From the NCBI RefSeq assembly GCF_037975245.1, contig NC_092569.1, forward strand, positions 9,019,001-9,083,000: a DNA stretch of 64,000 bases. The letters run 5' to 3'. Below are positions 47,095-60,658 of this stretch, piece by piece. Each line of letters opens with the position of its first letter. Positions within the stretch are counted from its first letter, which is position 1. This DNA is from Apostichopus japonicus. Its lineage: Eukaryota; Echinodermata; Holothuroidea; Aspidochirotida; Stichopodidae. The position numbers and the translations under genes were made by a program. Below the pieces are notes generated by a model. It searched no databases, had not been told where the DNA came from, and saw only the letters and a list, made by a program, of their open reading frames with translations.

Positions 47095-49362
47095 AATAAA
47101 TGTGTGTAATAAATATGTGTTTACAAAAATGAAACATTTCTGAAGCTTTATTAGCCAAACAGTTAAAACAAGTTAAAAATTTCAAAATAATTCGTGGTTT
47201 TACCCAAGTCTTGTCTTCATCATTGATATTAATATAGAGCTGCGTACAGGGCTCTGCCTAATAAACTATAAATAACGTCTGCTAAAGGTGAAATGGTCAA
47301 AATGAACTATGCATGTACATTGCACTGTTTACGTCAATTCTGAGTTTCTTGCATCGCAGTAATGTGTGGATAATGAAACCTGATACATAGATTGAAAGAG
47401 AATTCGTGACATGTTTGTTTTGTTAGAACTTTTTGGGACATCACTGCTAAATTCCTACCTTCATATTTTTAATAAAGGTTTTAATTTGGTGTCGTCTTTC
47501 CCTTGATCTAATCGGGTTGAAATGCTAGAACAGTGCAGGCGTAGGAAGCTTTACTTAAAAGCGTTGGGTAGAAAACGGGTGGGTTTTCGTTTGAAAGAAT
47601 GAGTGTGAAAGACGATACGGTGGCCCAAATTAGACATTGGAATTTTCAACTTTTCAACTCAAAGTTTGTCTGACTATCTTTTACATTTTTTTTTTTTTAA
47701 AAATGGGAACAATTTATCGTCAAATGTCTCGCAATTTCGACTGTTTATGTTGACATTTTGTATTTTCCTATGCTTTATAGCGACTTTAACTATACATTGT
47801 GACATTTTCCTTGAAATTTCTACTTGAGTCTCCAAATCTTTAAATGTTGTATCTTTTCTCGTAACTTAAAGTCAAAGTTCCAGGGGACAAGTCAATATGT
47901 TGAAATTTTCTAATTTTGTTTCATCTGTAAACATAGACTATTTTAATTCAAACTTTTCTCGACTATGTACAAGAGACTCATCGTCGGAATTTCGAAGGGT
48001 ATAAACGACGGGTTATGAGATATGTAAACGAAAAATGACTCATTGCCTGAGTACATGCATTGTAAAAACAGAAGGGTCAAAGTCATATTCTTGCCATCCA
48101 TCCGCGTTGCAAAAAATGGGCAGTTGACCAGGCTGTGCCCCCGTTCTACGCCTATGATATTGTATGAACAAACATTCCGTTATTAGGTCAATACACTGTT
48201 AGGCTACCTCTTACAACGTACTGCTTTTGATCATTGCTTAGCAATTGCGTTAACAGAAATGAACTGCATCCTAAAATCCTTAAAGGACATACACATACTA
48301 GGAGAGTACCCTCGCCCTCTTTTTTTTTCGGCACGCGCAGAATAATTGAAAGTTGTTATTAGCACAATCTTGTGTGTAAACCTAACCATGCAAATAAATT
48401 TATAACCTACATACCGTATAATGTACCATTTCAAGTCAATTTTAAATTCTTGGATCCCCTACATGTCCACATATTCACGACCTTAGCACCTCAACATGTA
48501 CCGTACGACCAGGAAGCTGCTAGAGTATTAGCTACCTGGTATACGACTATCAAATACTTCTGTGGTCACGACCAGCAGAATAGTGTGGTCGAATGTAACC
48601 ACATCTGCTTCGGAACTACGGCAAACAGGAAACTATAAGTTCATTAACTGATGATCCCGACTAGTTCTGATAAATATAGTTTTACTGCAGGTACAACTTA
48701 GTCTATATCTTACATGGTGAAATCATAGTAAGGTTATTCAACGATAGCTAGAACTATAAGATTGCATCTTTCCCAAAGTGATGGTGTCAGACAGCAAGAA
48801 CGATATGTATTGGCCCAATATTTCCCAAGCTTAGTTAATAAATATAATGTCAAGTATTTTCATAATTATATCATCTTTGCACATGAGCTCAGACACAACC
48901 AACTCCTTCCCTTCAAACTGGGCCAATATGAATCAAGCCGACAGCCTGGATGGATCATCGCTCTGATGAACCTTTTCCCGATAACTACTCTCCGGAAACG
49001 TTATTCTTGTTGTGACTAACCGCACTTGCCCGACGGCATTCAACTGTTTTGGACAACCGATTTCCCAACTATTGAAGATTCAAGCCATTCATTGGGGGGG
49101 GGGGGGGGACACCGAACACTCCCTGTGGCTACGTCCATACAGGTAATGACAAAGACTCATTATGTGGTTTTCTCTTCATTTTACTTTGTTTCAATTCATT
49201 TTTTGCAGTTAAAGAGGCACAACAGCAATGGAAAGAACGGGAAGAACTTATTTGCAATCATCGAAAGAGCTTATCAAAATTGTGGAATTTGGTCCATGAG
49301 GTACGACTTCGATGGCATACATGCTTTACTGCTAAATACATAATGCTTTACTGCTAAATACA

Positions 49363-49413
<51 letters not shown>

Positions 49414-49540
49414 CGCCATCATATATAGCGCCATTATCAGTTGGCGCATAGCATAGTTTGAAATTTTTTGTTAGAAATGCCTCCCAGATGGCTGGAAATA
49501 TGGCACTTCAAGGGCCTTGTAAGTTGCACTGAACATTCTT
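49363..49540 (+). repeat. (TA)n microsatellite and dispersed GC-rich repeat, member 4
   Basis: About 50 bases of TA lead into TATAGCGCCATCATATATAG and AGCGCCATTATCAGTTGGCG. These are followed by CCCAGATGGCTGGAAATATG and GGGCCTTGTAAGTTGCAC, the same order as at 20728-20830 but diverged. It is a decayed family member, 29 kb from the others. Confidence 0.7.
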
Positions 49541-52500
49541 TATTTTGGGATCTCCTGTTTTAGAAGTTGACACCCCCCGCCCCCCCCCCCCCAATAGGTA
49601 AATTAGAAAAGATTCATTCAGTAAAATCACTTTGTAGGGGAACTAGGACTTAACAACACTTTACAATCGTTGCTTTATTCATTGTTTTACACATGCAATT
49701 GTAGATATTAAAGCACGCTAGGGCATTATGATGGTAGCCGTAGCCTATATATGCTGAGGGGAAGCAATATGGGGAATTTAGGTGTAAATTAATTGTTAGA
49801 TATGTGTTATCATTGTTTGTTTTATATGCAGAAAATATACCTACTGTGGTGGTGATTGGGGGTGGGGGTGGGGGAGTGAGCTGAGTGGGCGGGCCATGTA
49901 CGGGACTAGGGACCGCGGCCCCTAGTTAGTATGTTGTTGCAAAAGGCCCTGGTATATACGTATTCTTAGATGAAACATTGGGGCAATGATATATGGGCTA
50001 CCAATAATACTAATAGGCCTACATAAAACATATAGACGTAAATACGAACTGTAATTTCAATATAGACTGCCAAACTGTTCATGTATATTAAATCTTAGGA
50101 TTTAGCTCTTTACGTTTATTGTTATTCCAACAAAACTCGTGAAAACCAAAACAAACGCACGGTTATCGCATCCGCGATCGTGCATAGATGTGATTAGCTA
50201 CCACCCAATATACCTGGCTTGATCAGTTTGTACTGTGAAAAAGAGAACCGTTAATCAATATAAACTGAAGTGTGTTACAACACCGTTACACATGTTAGAC
50301 CTGTCAGCAGATGCTACTATGAAAAACATTGACGAATTGATTACTCAAAGGCTGTTTCAATTAATGACTGGTTACAAACAACAGACTGTCCCTATGTTTG
50401 ACTAGTAAATATATATTTTAAAGATGGTTCAAATTGCAGGTTTTAAGCGTTTTGAGGTTAACTGTCATCCACTTTCTGTTAAACTGTGGACGAAATAATT
50501 GACGAAACCTTTAGAGTTATCCGGTTAGTCCAGTCAATCATTATGGCAAATTATTGTTTTTTTATTTTATTTTCCCCACATGTTAGTTAGTCCTCCTCAG
50601 TAGGCACTGGTCATAAATGTTACACATGTTAAGAGATTATAACACATCAGTTTTAATTGATAAACGGGTAATCACTATTACCAGTTTACCTGATTAACGG
50701 GTACTCACCTTTACCAGTTTATGTAATAAATCTAGGAGAAGTAGCTGAATGAGCGGTAAAGATATACCGTGTGTCTTTTATGAACGCCATTCATATAATG
50801 CGTACCTAGAATTAGGTTTTACACTACTGTCTTATGAAATCAGAAGAAATGATGACATTTCATTAAAACTAACTGACATACAGCATACTGTACAGTCGTT
50901 TACATTATCGTAGGCCTATACTTTCATTTAGGAAGTGGAAATCACGGGGGAGGAAGCTTCCCCTGTACCCAGGAGGGTACATCCCTAGCTGTCATCGAAT
51001 TAACATTGCCTCAGTTCGAGAGTATTTACAATCGTTGTTCGTCCATGGTCCTGCAGAAAAAAATCCATTCTTCATTTTTACAAAGTTTAAGAATCTTGCG
51101 GCCGGGAATTAATCAGTTTCAAACTGATCGATATATCTCGTTACAGGAAAATTTCGGTGCACTATGCATAATTTGTGCAACTATTTAAATGCCATGCTGT
51201 ACTGCTCTGGTTTTGGAATGTTTTATTTCGGTCTCTTCAGTACTTCACATATAGATGAACTTGAACTTAAATGCGTTGGAAGATGTGTTTATTAACATGC
51301 ACAATAGCTCACAGTCAGAGACCCAATGAAAATGAACTAAAGCAACTATAGGCGACTGATGTTAGTAACTAAGAAAATTAACGAAACATGATGTTGCGTT
51401 GTTTCACTATACTAATTAGCTAAACGTACACTACTCAAGTTTACCTAATCAAATACCAACACAATAACAGCATTTTATCTTATCAAAAGAGGGACGGAAT
51501 GCGTTAGTTTATAATTCAGAGGTAAACTAAAGATGGGTTGTAATATATGGATACTCATGACGTGGTATAAAATAAAACTTGTTCATTATAGTTGATGGGT
51601 CTGTGTTTAATAAATGAAGTACAACCAAGAAATACAAATAGAATAAATGACTGAATTAAAACAAACAAAAATAAAATGATTCATGACGAAATAAAACCAC
51701 AGATATCAACTCATGGCAGCGTCCCTGATCAGTAATCATTGGTTAAAACTAATTCAACACTGTTGAAACTTTAAAAAAAATTTTGTTTGTATTCTTCATG
51801 AAATTAAATATCCAGTTTCACAATGCTGTAAAATAATTTGTACGACTTTCAATCAGCATCTTGCACGAGTCATCAACTTTTTTGTTATTTGACAAATATT
51901 TTGGTTTAAAACAATGTTATGATATAGCTTCATGATTATATCAAGGAAATGGCTTGTACCAGTTAGAAAGCGAGAACAAGTACACTGCAAACTCACTTAC
52001 ATGTTTTTTACAATCGGGATATGCTATATAATATTGGCAAATTTATATAGCTGATGTCCTGTAGAAAGCATAATAAATGTATAAATATGTCAATGTAGCT
52101 AAAAGTTAATGGAATGCTCGGTGCGGTAAACACATCCACATAGAAATGAATGAGATCTCAAATATTTGTTATGCTAATTGAATGTGTATTCGGCATTTGG
52201 TCGTTCATTTTGTTCGATAATGTTTATTCAACACACTGAATAAAGGCCTTTCGAATAATACAAAAAATGTGACCTTGTGATTATCGTAATACCCTCCTAT
52301 AGTATAACAGACTCCACTCGAGACATTCCATCGCTGCAAATAATATGATTCTGTTAAAAATATGCACAACGTGTACGTTGTTTAGATAATTTGCTAACGA
52401 TTATTAATTATATATCGTCTTGTCAGTACAATAAATAATACTAAATATAATATTTCACACAATAATCTCGATAAACCCGATTATACGGAAACCATGCATG

Positions 52501-53472
52501 ATACTTTATTGCATTGTTTCAGGTACATATTACCCAGTTGTGAAGACATATTCTCATCTTTGATCTCATTTCTTGTTTGGTCACAGGCACACAGCTTGAA
52601 TAAGGATCATTCGGACACACTCGGTAATTAACTTATATCAACACAGAATTGAAACCAAAAACTATTTGAAGGATTTTTTGTTTTTGCTTTATATTTTCTC
52701 TTTCAGGGTATCTAGATGTATGTGAGACAACTTTGTTAACAATTATGGTTTCTATTCAAAATCTGTCTCATTTCTATTACTATTAGATATATATCAAGAC
52801 TTAAAGTTTATGTGATAAGTTATAATTTTCAAACCAATCTCTTGTAATGCAAGTAAGTGTTTTGATAAGAACCCTGTTTAATTGATTTCACAAACTGACT
52901 TGTCGATTCAGTGGACAAGATAGTCTTCGCATTCCTACCTTTTCTTCTGTTAAATAGTATTATTTTGAAAATATAGAATGTAACTGCAAGCAGATTTTTA
53001 GTTTGATCAAAATGTTTTCGTAAGTGTATATATAAAAATTGCACAATTACCCAAACTTGGCCTTCTTTTCCACCCGACGTTTTCACCAATTGAATGTAAT
53101 TGAGTGAGTAATTATATCATTTGCTCCAACATTTCGCCGATCAGACACTTTTTCAGATAGTAGTATAATAACTATGTAAATGTAATTTCAAAAGTTAATT
53201 CTTTTAAATTTTTGTTTTACTGCTTGAACTGAAACTTGACTAAGCAAACTAATGGGTTACTTTACTAAATAAATGTTACTTAAAATGCATAAACCTTCCA
53301 AGCATCACCAAATCAGCTTACAGAAGAATAAAATGCATCGAAACATAATAATTATAGCGTACTTAGAAGATGATGACAGTTACCTGCTGAACATAAATCC
53401 GTAAATTATTGAGCATATTGAAATGGTTTTTATTACTCTCGGTATAGTTCATACTACTTTATATTCACTTAG

Positions 53473-56400
53473 AATACGAGGAAGCTATCGATGTAGCCAC
53501 TGATACCGTGGAAGACATTGTCAGCGAATTAAAAGTGAGTTTTGCTATCTCTTTGCAATCTTTTGGTATCTTTTTTTGAATATTTTTGGCATCTTTTGGA
53601 AAAATAAATAATGATTAAATTTTAGTGATTAGTATATTTCATGATGCCAACATTTCTCGATTCTATTCGCATATATAACTTTGACCGAAATGTTTTCAAT
53701 ATTATTATGTGAATTGGTATTACAAATATGAATTTATCAGGATATTATCGCATTTCAAAAATCAAAATCGCCTTTAAAATGTTACCCGCTTGGAATATTT
53801 TTTTCTTCTTCAGACAGTGACACAAATACATTTTTTTCTTATCCCTGTAGGTGAAAAATAAAAGGCTACGGATGTTGCACTCAAACTTATCCAGCCAAAA
53901 ACTTCCCGGACTTAAAGCAAGTATTACCTACTTATTTCTTTGTTTGCAGTAAGCCTATAAAATTTAAGGTTATTAATAAATATGACGTTAGAGTGGTATA
54001 AATTCCAATAGAGGATTGTGATATGTCATTGTACATTATTTAATTACAAAAAAAAATCTTTTCATCACTTTAACAATGCACTACAGTTAGTTGATGACCA
54101 TAATTCATCAAAGATTGCTTGCCCATGAAATCCCTCTATTCCGTTTAACTTGGATATAATCATATACATCAGTTCTGCAAAAAGAGGCAAAGTCCAATAT
54201 TATCATGGCAGAATGATTTTCGACCAGTAAAGGAGAAACGAAAAGAAGTCATAGCCGTTATTTCTTCGCTAACGATAAACATAATAATGTTAAAACAACT
54301 CCGAACATCTATAAATAATTGCTGAGTGGGAGATATTATATTTTATGTAGTCTTTCATCTACAAGGTGGAGTACTTGATCAAGTATAACGCTATCATTGC
54401 TTATTTCCCGTTCTCATAAACCCATTGTGCTACAAGATTAATGGTTAACTTCATTAATGACTTTGTTGAAAGCTATTTTTTGGTGGAGCTAGTGTGTTCG
54501 AATATTTTCACTATAACGACGTTAAAAGAAAAACGAAGGGAGACTATGAAATGTCACCCCGCTAATGACTAATGACACCCACATTGGTTCACATTGCAAC
54601 GGCTTATTAAGTACCGCCCGATTTTGATTTATATTGAGTGAAAAGTTATTGAATAAATGTTTCGCTAATAGTTGTAATACTTTCCTTAGATGTATTTTGC
54701 TATTACACGAATGCTTAGCGTGCCTATTTATACCAGTACATGCCTATATTACATGAGTGCAGGCAAGTCAATGGTTGACGTAAAATGGTCTGTGTCATTT
54801 GATATTTATCTTTGAAGTACAGACATCTTCTGCATAAACATAAACAATATTGTACCTTTTAATGTTTAAATGTATTTATTTAATTCACTACACGTCTTAT
54901 ACAAAATCTGCACATAATCTTGATCTCTTACAGATTTGCCCACTGTTTGCCCCAAGCTGGCACCCTACTGAATTTTACAAAAAAATTCTTGATTTTAGTT
55001 CCTTGACATTGAAGGTTATCCTCAATCCGGGAAGTAGAGAAAAACCAAAAACATTTGAAGAAGGAGCATTAATGTACTACGATACATACTTCGCACAGCT
55101 TACAACATTCACTATTCCCACTGTCGACTCCTTCAAAATTACTGGACAAGCGGAAAACGAAAGTTGCAACGAAATGAAACCACAAAAGAAACGTGGTAGA
55201 AAAAAGGAAGGACGTGAATCCACCACAGACCAAGCACCAAGCGAAAGTGATTTAGTGACACATCTCAAAGTTGTGACCTTGGAGGAGGCGGTAAAAAAGC
55301 AAGAGCTCCACCACATACCCGATGATGAACTCGGCGAAAAGGTTCGGGAAGTTGTTATAGCAGATCGCAAAGGTAAACGAGCCAACGCGCACGTCACGTC
55401 CATTATAGAAAAGTGGGGCGTCGAGCAAGGTGAAAAAATGATGATCATGTCGGAGCTAAAATTTCATGATAATTCCAAAGGTGAATTAACAAACTACAAT
55501 GGTGATTTCGACGTTTTTATAATAAGCCAGCGGTACGGCATACTCTTTTTCCAAGTTAAGGGCGTAGAGGCAAGAGACAATAGCAACACTCAAAATGTAA
55601 TCGACAAAGTACAAGATGCTTGGAAACAAGTCCTAAAGGATGTTGCATTTCTACGAGAATCCAACCGGGATCTTCCTTTTATGTTAAATGTTTCCGTACA
55701 CACCTATGTTGCTGTGCCAAACATAACGAAGGATGATCTCGATACCATTGGTATATGTCCCCATCATAGACGTACCATACTATGCGGTGGTGATATGGAG
55801 GACATTTTGACCTTTGATTCTTGGATGAAGGATAGGCTATCAAATCATGACGACAGACAAAATTGCTTCTCAAACGAAGATTACAGACTTATTTGCTCTC
55901 GATACTTAGCCCTAGTCGCTAAAGTAAATTTCCCAAGTCGGGCGACCGTTATCAAGAAAACCCGAGGTCTCGTAAGTGCAACTAATTATGGTAACAAAGA
56001 CAAATTGTGGGCAATTCTTACACCGGAACAACTTCAGGCAATCTACGATCAAGAATCACTCAAATTAATTACGGGAGAGTTCGGAACTGGTAAAAGTTTA
56101 ATGTTAGTCACGAAAGCAAAGCAACTGGCTGTGGCTGAATGCTTCGTATACCTGATAACATTCGCCGGTGTAGGAACCGATGTCAACTGCTACCATCAAA
56201 CAAATTGCTTTTCAGTCCAGCAATTGCGAATGATGATGGGTGAAATTCCAACAAATATAAGGTTATGTGAAATCTCCGAAATAATCACGGAATATCTGAG
56301 GACCAATACTGAACCTTGGACTGCCATTACAGGGGACTTGTTGGAGGAATTATTCCAGTTTATGTCTAAAAGACATTCGGGAAATTCCGTTCATTTCCTG

Positions 56401-57411
56401 TTTGACGAAGTGCCTTGTTATATGTTCCAAAGTTGTCATCAGACACTGATAGATCTCGCACGGAAATACAAAGATAGCTGTTTGTGGTTTGTGCTTGCGA
56501 CTCATTCACACAAGGCAACGCAATTCCAATTATCGGATAGTCAGTGGTTTAAAACCATGATGTCAGAAGGATACAGTTATACGCCCTTGACATCAAGTAT
56601 GCGTGTACCTGCAAATGTGTACCAGATGGTCCAAATTATCAGAGGGAACGAGGATCCGACCTCTGCCAAAAAGCAACGATGCGGTCATGTTGTCGATGGA
56701 CCAAAGCCTTTGGTATTTATTATGCCAGAATGTATTTGTCCCGATGAGATCAAATGTGAATCAATTTTTGCTTGCAACTGCTTAGTTGATAGAATGAAGG
56801 AGACGGTCAAGAAGATTTTCCAAATCCTCGACCCAACGGGAGCAGCAATCGAAAGTAGCGAGTACTCAATCCTTGTGGGTTGTTTTGTAGGGACAAGTTT
56901 CCAACATGATCTCTGCACGAATCTGAGACAGGCATTTCGATTAAATAAGAAAGAACTTATGTTTAACTTGACCTCAGCAGCAAATGCGAAGTTGCCACCC
57001 CCAAATGCCGCTTATGAAAATGTTAAGGCAATATTTAATGTGTATGACAGATATACTTACATAGGATGTGAAAACAGCGTGATAATTGATATTGATCCAT
57101 ATTCCCTGCATCAGTGTGGATTCGGTAACCAGTGGACCTATGCCACAATGCCCTTCACCAGGACCGTCTCACAATACGTACTATTCACATGGCCTAAAGA
57201 TGAAGCTTCTAGGTTGTGGCATAGTGACCTGAGAGGTCACGATGACCTTACAGTCAAAAGGGTGGAATCAGGACAAATAACTGAAGAGATGCGCGACATT
57301 CGATACAAAATGACAGCTAGCGCTCGGCAAAGTCGGGGAGAATGTCTTGACAAACTTATTTCTTCTAATGCCGTTATAGTTCATCCGGTTAGCCTCCCGA
57401 AAGAAGTCTAA
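53473..57411 (+). CDS. NERD nuclease-like / superfamily 1 helicase-like fusion protein
   Basis: The main exon is 54934-57411 (825 codons plus TAA). It starts at the acceptor CTCTTACAG, because the frame before it is intron-like. Two small upstream exons fit in frame: 53473-53534 (YEEAIDVATDTVEDIVSELK) and 53851-53916 (VKNKRLRMLHSNL...). The true start lies further upstream and was not found. Order in the main exon: basic KKRGRKK (about 55189), then a NERD-like core GDFDVF (55501-55518) followed by FFQVKG, giving the D...QxK pattern of a restriction-nuclease fold. Next come an LTPEQLQAI lead-in, Walker A GEFGTGKS (56074-56097), Walker B FLFDEV (56395-56412), WFVLATHSH, SSMRVP and a motif-VI-like PFTRTVSQYVLF (Arg at 57160-57162). 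These are UvrD-type P-loop helicase features. It probably acts on nucleic acid inside the cell; the biological role is unknown. The donor after 53916 appears to be GC (AAA|GCAAGT). The upstream exons are less certain than the main exon. Confidence 0.75.
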
Positions 57412-57536
57412 ACAGCAAAGGATATGGAAAGAAAGAAGGATCACATATCATAAACAGAAATTAAAACTATGTGTCTGGCTGAAAGAGCAGTCAATCAGAA
57501 CATGAATTCAATGATTTTAGCTGTCGGTCTTGGCTC

Positions 57537-57542
57537 AATAAA
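57537..57542 (+). terminator. Poly(A) signal AATAAA of the NERD-helicase gene
   Basis: Canonical AATAAA 126 bases after the TAA stop, in a suitable place for a short 3' UTR. Confidence 0.6.
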
Positions 57543-60500
57543 AACGTAGCAAACGAATAAATATAAAATTAATTTGTGTAAGCCAAACTTGTTTCGCAAA
57601 TGTTTTGTAATATCTTGCCAGGGTTATGCTATTTGATGAGACAAACGTGGCGTTCCGTACTATTATGTGATTCTTCCTGAGATGTAAAGCTAAACGACAA
57701 ATTGGTCTCAATGCTGTTATGTTCGTAAATAATTGTAGCTTCAATTAGTAGGACATACAGACTTCTAAATACATATTTCGGCTAAAGTCTTTCGTTGCTT
57801 TCAAGTTAAATCAATGTGGTCGGTATTATAATGTATCGTAAACTCATACAAGGCATGAACAGTGAACACTTTAATTCTATACCGAGAAATAAGCTATATT
57901 TATTGTTGCCATTAGCCGACTGAATTATATCGTAAGGGGAGGGGGTGAGTGGTGGCTGAGATAAACCAAAGAAACATATAGGCTACAATAGAACACTGGA
58001 ATTTTAAAGTGTATTATTGTGTTATCCTTATCATGGTATGCATATATCCACATGGAGTAGGGTATATTTTAGAACTTGAAATCTGTCTGAAGTCTCATTT
58101 GACTTAATATTTCTGGGATAGGTAATTATTATAAATTGTGAAAACTTCGACAGTTAAATTATCTTCTAGTAATTTCTTATAATTTAAGATGCTATATCAT
58201 GGAACCATTAAATTGAGTTGCATCACTGCCAGTTATATGAATTTGCTAACGTTGAAATAAAAACGTTAACACATTTCCACGCATCAGTTATTGCAAAAAC
58301 AGTTTAATAATGCAACCGACGTTATAATGAAATGTTAAGGTGTAATAACCGTCTTGTATATGTAAAAATGGGTTATGATTGTAACAAAATGTTGTTAACT
58401 TATTTTATAGTCTTTTTGAGAATTTAGAGAAAATAAAAGAATTCGGTCAGTTTAATTCGTCATTAACAATGTTTATGCGTAATGCCCAAAGCAACTGTGA
58501 GCAAGAGAATGCTGCTAATTGAATCAAGTACTGCTCAAAAGTATAATATGGCAATTTCCACATCTTATACAAAGTTGACCGGATTTAGATAATTCCAAAG
58601 GAATTAAATTGAGAGAAAACAAGACACGGATACAAGTACGTAGCACTGTTCGCTAAGTTTGTCTTACGTGTAGCCTATATTTAACAATCTTGTTATGTTA
58701 TTATCTGTGTTCAAGTTTATATTACTTTACCGTGTGTGAAGGTCAGAACCCATGGCCGACTGCGACTTATTTATGTTAGAAATATTTCGTATTTTAGATT
58801 GTATTATGTAACTTATATGTGACAATAACTTTTAATTATTAAAAGTGCTAAACTGATACAAATTAGCCACCCAAATCTTTAAGCATGACTTTAGGCAACA
58901 AATTCATTCGCGTTGTTGTAGACCATTAACAAATACTGGTATCAATCTAGGTTAAACTTCGTTTAACTTCACTTAATGAACTAAAGTGACTTGACTTTAT
59001 AGCCTAATTCACAGACCGTCAGGTTCGATCCTCAGATGCAACACAAAATTCAATGAGAAAGCATAAGACAAATGATCTGAAATGATTACAATCTATTACA
59101 ATTTTGTCAAAACAAAATAGTGATGAACGTTATATTGGTGTGCTCTGGTGTTTAGTTAAAAGAAAATGCTTTGGTTGAGGTATTAGAATTTCAACAAAAG
59201 AAAAATAACTGACTATCAATATTCATTTTGGGCCTACACTGAGGAACCAATGTCATCATCAAACTAAACTTAAAGGAGCATTCAAAAGATGAAGCATATC
59301 CTAACGAAAAATATATCGAAAACGTAATAGCTATAGAAACATTACTGGCACTCAACTCTATCTGTGTTTCGTGGACTACAACATATCAAGACTTAAATTC
59401 TGCCTGAAGTGTTCCTTAAAATCTATTTGATTACATTCGCACGATTCATTATTGTTTGGAAGATGCAGTACATGTGTTGTAGACGTGCACATATATTGGC
59501 GCTGTCCAAGAACATATAAAAACAGCTTCTATTTATTTGCTAGGGTACTGACTTTTAGGCAAGTTTTCAAAGTTGTAATCTTAGAACTAGTATACTGTTG
59601 AGCCATTTTCGTAAAATTGAATATAACAAATAGCATTGGCGACTTTGAAATTGCTAAAGATATCCATTGTGTGACAAGCATTACTAGAAAAACAAACCAA
59701 TTTTTAAAGCGGACCTATATCATTAATAATCTTGTACATAATGCAATGTTTCCAATAGCTTATGGTATCATTTGGTTTTATTTTGTTTTTCAACTTGAGC
59801 GACTAAGATAAAGCTCAAACTAAACTTTTTTGACCCATCAGCCGGTGACTTTTGAGATGTTGCCGGGCTATTCGCTTTAAGTGCTCTGATAAAGCTGAGG
59901 TAACAACTTAGAGAAGGATGAAACATAATTGATCAAGAAAGGTGTTTATGATTTCATTTTAGTCTGTGATGGTATGAGAGTAGTTAAGGATATGGACACG
60001 CAGTTAAAGTATGCATTCTGGTTTGAATGTCATTCTTTACAATTGTTCATATTGCGGTATATAATTCCACTAAGGATCAAGTAAAAGTGATTTCGCCGCT
60101 GGTTCACATATAGGGGGCTGCCGGTGCCGGATATAGGGCGGTGTCAACAGACCGTGACCCCCTCCCCTCTCTCCAGCTCTCTCCCCGCGGAACCCAAAAC
60201 CCAATTAACATTACAACCATGTTAACACTGCAGCTATGTCTTTCAGATTACAATACAGCTCTGTTGTCATAATTGACCTAACGTTAGCTAACTAACTATT
60301 AATTTCATTTAATGAAATCTGCTGTGTGTATAATTGATAGACGTTTTAGCTGTGACTATTAACCTTAGAATTTGGCGGTCGATAAATTAACTATTCTTTC
60401 AGTATATTCACTTTCGGTAACAGAGACAAAGAAGTCATAACTAGTGGTTATCTTGAGATAACAAACGTTGCCATAGCGACATGTCATAAATTACTGTAAT

Positions 60501-60658
60501 GTTAACCATTATATTTATTCGCACCCCAAGTGTATTGTTTTCACGGACTGCATTGGACGCATCGAAAGTTCAATTGCACTGTTTTAAATTGTGAAACTAC
60601 AGGAAAAGTACTCGCATGAGAGGAAATAACAGCAAGTGTTAATCTTGGATAATAAAGA
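57543..60658. other. Intergenic interval, no gene recognised
   Basis: AT-rich sequence with short open frames only. A short C-rich patch lies at about 60160-60200. It probably contains the promoter and 5' UTR of the WSC gene just before 60659, but no TATA box or initiator could be assigned with confidence. Confidence 0.5.

Noticed and set aside
48372-49343. Three successive open frames of 85-105 residues that might be exons of one gene
   Set aside because: No family resemblance, no consistent splice junctions, and the last one crosses a G tract; not reported as a gene.
54850-54933. Upstream Met start of the NERD-helicase open frame
   Set aside because: The 28 codons before 54934 end exactly at a CTCTTACAG acceptor and are AT-rich like intron; small in-frame exons upstream explain the start better.
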